Notes under the pieces: model-generated
Seen by the model: only the letters and a program-made list of their open reading frames with translations
Told to the model about the DNA's origin: nothing
Database searches by the model: none
NCBI GenBank assembly: GCA_002695185.1
Contig: NZOF01000064.1
Location: 1 to 15,262, forward strand
Reading direction: 5' to 3'
DNA: 15,262 nt
DNA from: Erythrobacter sp.
Lineage (GTDB): Bacteria; Pseudomonadota; Alphaproteobacteria; Sphingomonadales; Sphingomonadaceae
Translations under genes and position numbers: made by a program
In this document: piece after piece, positions 13,162-15,262 of the stretch
Position numbering within the stretch: the first letter of the stretch is position 1
Layout of the letters: the number at the start of each line of letters is the position of its first letter

Positions 13162-15262
13162 TCACGACACAGGCTCTGGAATATTGTCGTAGCGCGAAAG
13201 GTCGATCGAGCCGACGTCATCCGGATTGATCGGTTTCTTGGCAGCTTCGAGGCGGCGATATTCCGCGACCCGCTTGAGCCGCGTGCGCTCCGGCATCGGG
13301 TAGGCAGGTTTTGGCCCAAGGCCGGTTCGCGGGTTGTAGGCTTTCGCCAGCATGACGGGATCATTGAAGAAAAACACCGACTTCATGAAGTAGGGCTTAT
13401 TCATGAAGTTTTGGGCGATTATGATATGAGTTCCGGGCTTCATTCCGGAAATGTCGCCGGGACGGATGAAGTCGACCTTTTCCAGCTTGTTCGACTTGTT
13501 GGATTTGCCCCATTCCTTGTAGTCGCCGCCGACGGTTTTCGAACTGTCTGCGCGCTTGAGGGTAGTGGATCCGACCATGTCCTGAACCAGCTTGATCGTG
13601 TCCTTGTCGTTCTGCGGCAGGATGTATTTGATCGCGGTGGTCGCGTAGATGATCTGCTGGTCCTCTTTTGAGTAGAGCTTGCCAATCTGGCTGTCCGACT
13701 GTGCGACGAGGCAGTACATGGTCTTTTTGGAGCGGCCGAGGTCGGGGCCGGTCATGACGGCTTCGATCTTCGGGAGCTTGGCGAATTCATCCAGCATGAA
13801 GCAAACTGGATAGGGCCCGAGCTTGACATGGTTGCGGTTCACCTCGTTCGGACCGTAAGCCAGATATTCGCGGCTGAGGACTTCGTAGACGAGCGAAGTG
13901 ATGGTGGCGAAGGCAGCAGCTTCGGCCTGGTTGACGCAGATGTAGAGCGTGACCGGCCGCATGTTGCCGTTTTCGTCAGGCATGCCGCGAAGATCGGAAG
14001 GCAGAAAATCGGAAGACGAGGTGCGTTCGCGGACCGCGGCGTTTTTGAACGGCAAAAATGCCTTGTCCATCGTGCCCAGGATACCGGAACGTTCGTTCGG
14101 CGCCATGGAGATCAATGGCGTAATTTCGGTGACGGCACGCTCATTATAGCCGCGCTCTCTGCATTCGTTGACGATGTCCTTCAGCCAGTCGGATAGCGCG
14201 TCACCCTGGTGGAACTTGTTCTGCTCGGCCGCGGCCTTCTTATCTTCGTCGTTCTTGACCGATGCCGCCCGCTGGCCTTCGGTCACGAGGTCGATAAGCA
14301 TGGGAATGGACGGCTCCATGTCAGAGCGGTGCCAGTTCTTCGGAATGTTGTTGAGGTTGCGTGTTTCAGGATCGGCGTCCGCAACCTTCGAGCAGATGTA
14401 ATGCAGGAAACCCACGAGAGCGGCACGGCCCTTCTGTTCGAAATAGTCCGCATTGCCGCCCTTCCCGTTGCTGGGGCTCAGGACGTTGGCGATAGCGTCG
14501 ACATAGGTGTCACGCTCAGCAGTGCCTGCAGGCGGCAGAAGGTCGGGCGAGAGCACGTTGAAGCGGGGATAGAAGACAGTCTTGCTTGGATCATCCAGCG
14601 CGGAGGGATCGATCTTGTCGGTGGCTGACCAGTTGATCATGAAAACATGACCGATTTCGGCGCGGTGTCCGCTTGTGAGATCGAAGAGTTCCGGCTTGGG
14701 ATCGTTGACGACGAACGATGACTGCGGCGTGTCGAGGATCGAGGGGACGACGAAGCTGGCGGTCTTGCCGGTACCCGGAGGCGCGAGGACCAGCGCGGAT
14801 AGGGTTTCGATCAAGCGCATGGGTTCGCGGGTCTGTGGCCATAATCCCAGGTGGAGATATTGGCCGCCCTTGATGCCAACCTGCTTACGCTCTTCCATTT
14901 CCCTGATGTCGCGCATGGTGCCTTTGCGCGCGTCGCCATGGATGAGATCGTATAGCCGATAGGGATTGAGCGCGGCAGCAAGCACTGCAGGGACGATGGA
15001 AAGAACGGTGAGCACTAGGAATGTCGTGATCGTAACCGTCGAATCCTGAGCGTACGCGAACTTTGCGCCTGCTACGAAAACCTTGATGTCGTAGAAGTGC
15101 GACAAGGCAGCTACGACGGTGTCCCAGGTTTCAAGATTGAATTCCCGGCCGAGTGCATAGGCGATAGGCGGCGCGAGCTGGAGAAGATGGACCAGGAGGA
15201 AGATCGATGCAAAAGCGCCGGCACCAATGATGGCGAAGCCCTTATTCTTCTCTTCGGTGAAA
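13162..15262 (-). CDS. traG: TraG/VirD4-type coupling protein (T4CP), N-terminus cut by the right edge
   Basis: The frame is open to the window edge: 699 residues are visible and the true start lies beyond 15262. The TTG at 15105 is internal, because a membrane helix is encoded upstream of it. Counting from the edge, hydrophobic helices lie at about 8-30 (GFAIIGAGAFASIFLLV) and 75-98 (TITTFLVLTVLSIVPAVLAA), the usual VirD4 anchor. Walker A is LAPPGTGKT (159-167), Walker B CFMLDEFAKLP (487-497) and the glutamine motif VAQSDSQI (519-526). The GTHIII and FMNKPYF segments near the end fit the TraG/VirD4 family. It should be an inner-membrane ATPase hexamer that delivers relaxase-bound DNA to a type IV secretion channel. 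This is the strongest evidence that the region belongs to a conjugative element. The 126-aa exported gene follows 67 bp later. Confidence 0.93.
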   Translation of the reverse strand, partial: FTEEKNKGFAIIGAGAFASIFLLVHLLQLAPPIAYALGREFNLETWDTVVAALSHFYDIKVFVAGAKFAYAQDSTVTITTFLVLTVLSIVPAVLAAALNPYRLYDLIHGDARKGTMRDIREMEERKQVGIKGGQYLHLGLWPQTREPMRLIETLSALVLAPPGTGKTASFVVPSILDTPQSSFVVNDPKPELFDLTSGHRAEIGHVFMINWSATDKIDPSALDDPSKTVFYPRFNVLSPDLLPPAGTAERDTYVDAIANVLSPSNGKGGNADYFEQKGRAALVGFLHYICSKVADADPETRNLNNIPKNWHRSDMEPSIPMLIDLVTEGQRAASVKNDEDKKAAAEQNKFHQGDALSDWLKDIVNECRERGYNERAVTEITPLISMAPNERSGILGTMDKAFLPFKNAAVRERTSSSDFLPSDLRGMPDENGNMRPVTLYICVNQAEAAAFATITSLVYEVLSREYLAYGPNEVNRNHVKLGPYPVCFMLDEFAKLPKIEAVMTGPDLGRSKKTMYCLVAQSDSQIGKLYSKEDQQIIYATTAIKYILPQNDKDTIKLVQDMVGSTTLKRADSSKTVGGDYKEWGKSNKSNKLEKVDFIRPGDISGMKPGTHIIIAQNFMNKPYFMKSVFFFNDPVMLAKAYNPRTGLGPKPAYPMPERTRLKRVAEYRRLEAAKKPINPDDVGSIDLSRYDNIPEPVS

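Noticed and set aside
13078..13671. 197-codon plus-strand frame opposite the coupling-protein gene
   Set aside because: It overlaps the conserved TraG/VirD4 C-terminus and the signal-peptide gene on the other strand, with no start signal.
1..15262. CRISPR array, tRNA/rRNA genes, insertion sequences or iteron-type origin
   Set aside because: I saw no regularly spaced repeats, cloverleaf, rRNA signature beyond the 15-base tail complement, transposase or terminal inverted repeats, and no run of three or more tandem iterons.

Overview
The window looks like part of the backbone of a large conjugative plasmid or integrative conjugative element from an alphaproteobacterium, possibly a sphingomonad or relative. 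The evidence is high GC in most genes, a TraG/VirD4-type coupling protein, a plasmid-style topoisomerase III, a compact CHC2/Toprim primase and a UvrD-like helicase. No relaxase, origin of transfer, integrase, tRNA, rRNA, IS element or CRISPR array is visible, so plasmid versus ICE cannot be decided, and the host assignment is inference.

Layout. Positions 1-1469 (minus) hold the first 489 codons of a large protein of unknown function that runs off the left edge. Next is a minus-strand operon read as topB (5832-3700), then a YqaJ-like protein with a degraded active site (3643-2792), then a primase-like protein (2721-1690). A 365-aa Lys/Ala-rich protein (6002-7099, plus) diverges from topB and ends at a strong bidirectional terminator. 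A divergent pair follows: a DUF805-type membrane protein (7615-7220, minus) and a 433-aa membrane/zinc-ribbon/OB-like protein (7764-9065, plus), separated by a 12-bp perfect inverted repeat lying over both candidate promoters. This pair looks less GC-rich than its neighbours and may be cargo.

From 9114 to the right edge every gene is on the minus strand. In reading order these are the TraG/VirD4 coupling protein (entering at 15262, ending 13162), a small exported protein (13094-12714) and an intrinsic terminator. They are followed by the UvrD-like helicase (12558-10549), an exported 183-aa protein (10454-9903), a DUF6804-like membrane protein (9846-9505), a basic 99-aa protein (9505-9206) and a 31-aa membrane peptide (9209-9114). 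The last three overlap stop-to-start (TAATG, then ATGA).

How they may work together. The coupling protein would deliver DNA to the type IV secretion channel. Topoisomerase III, helicase and primase would handle single-stranded and branched DNA during transfer and replication of the element. A 15-bp word (ATTTGTAGGATGAGG-like) occurs twice before the left-edge gene and once at the topB promoter. This suggests that one regulator controls both units. The least explained items are that shared word, the DUF5710-like tail of TopB and its echo in the divergent 365-aa protein, a 15-nt perfect complement of the 16S rRNA 3' end at 7111-7125, and the DUF805/zinc-ribbon pair.
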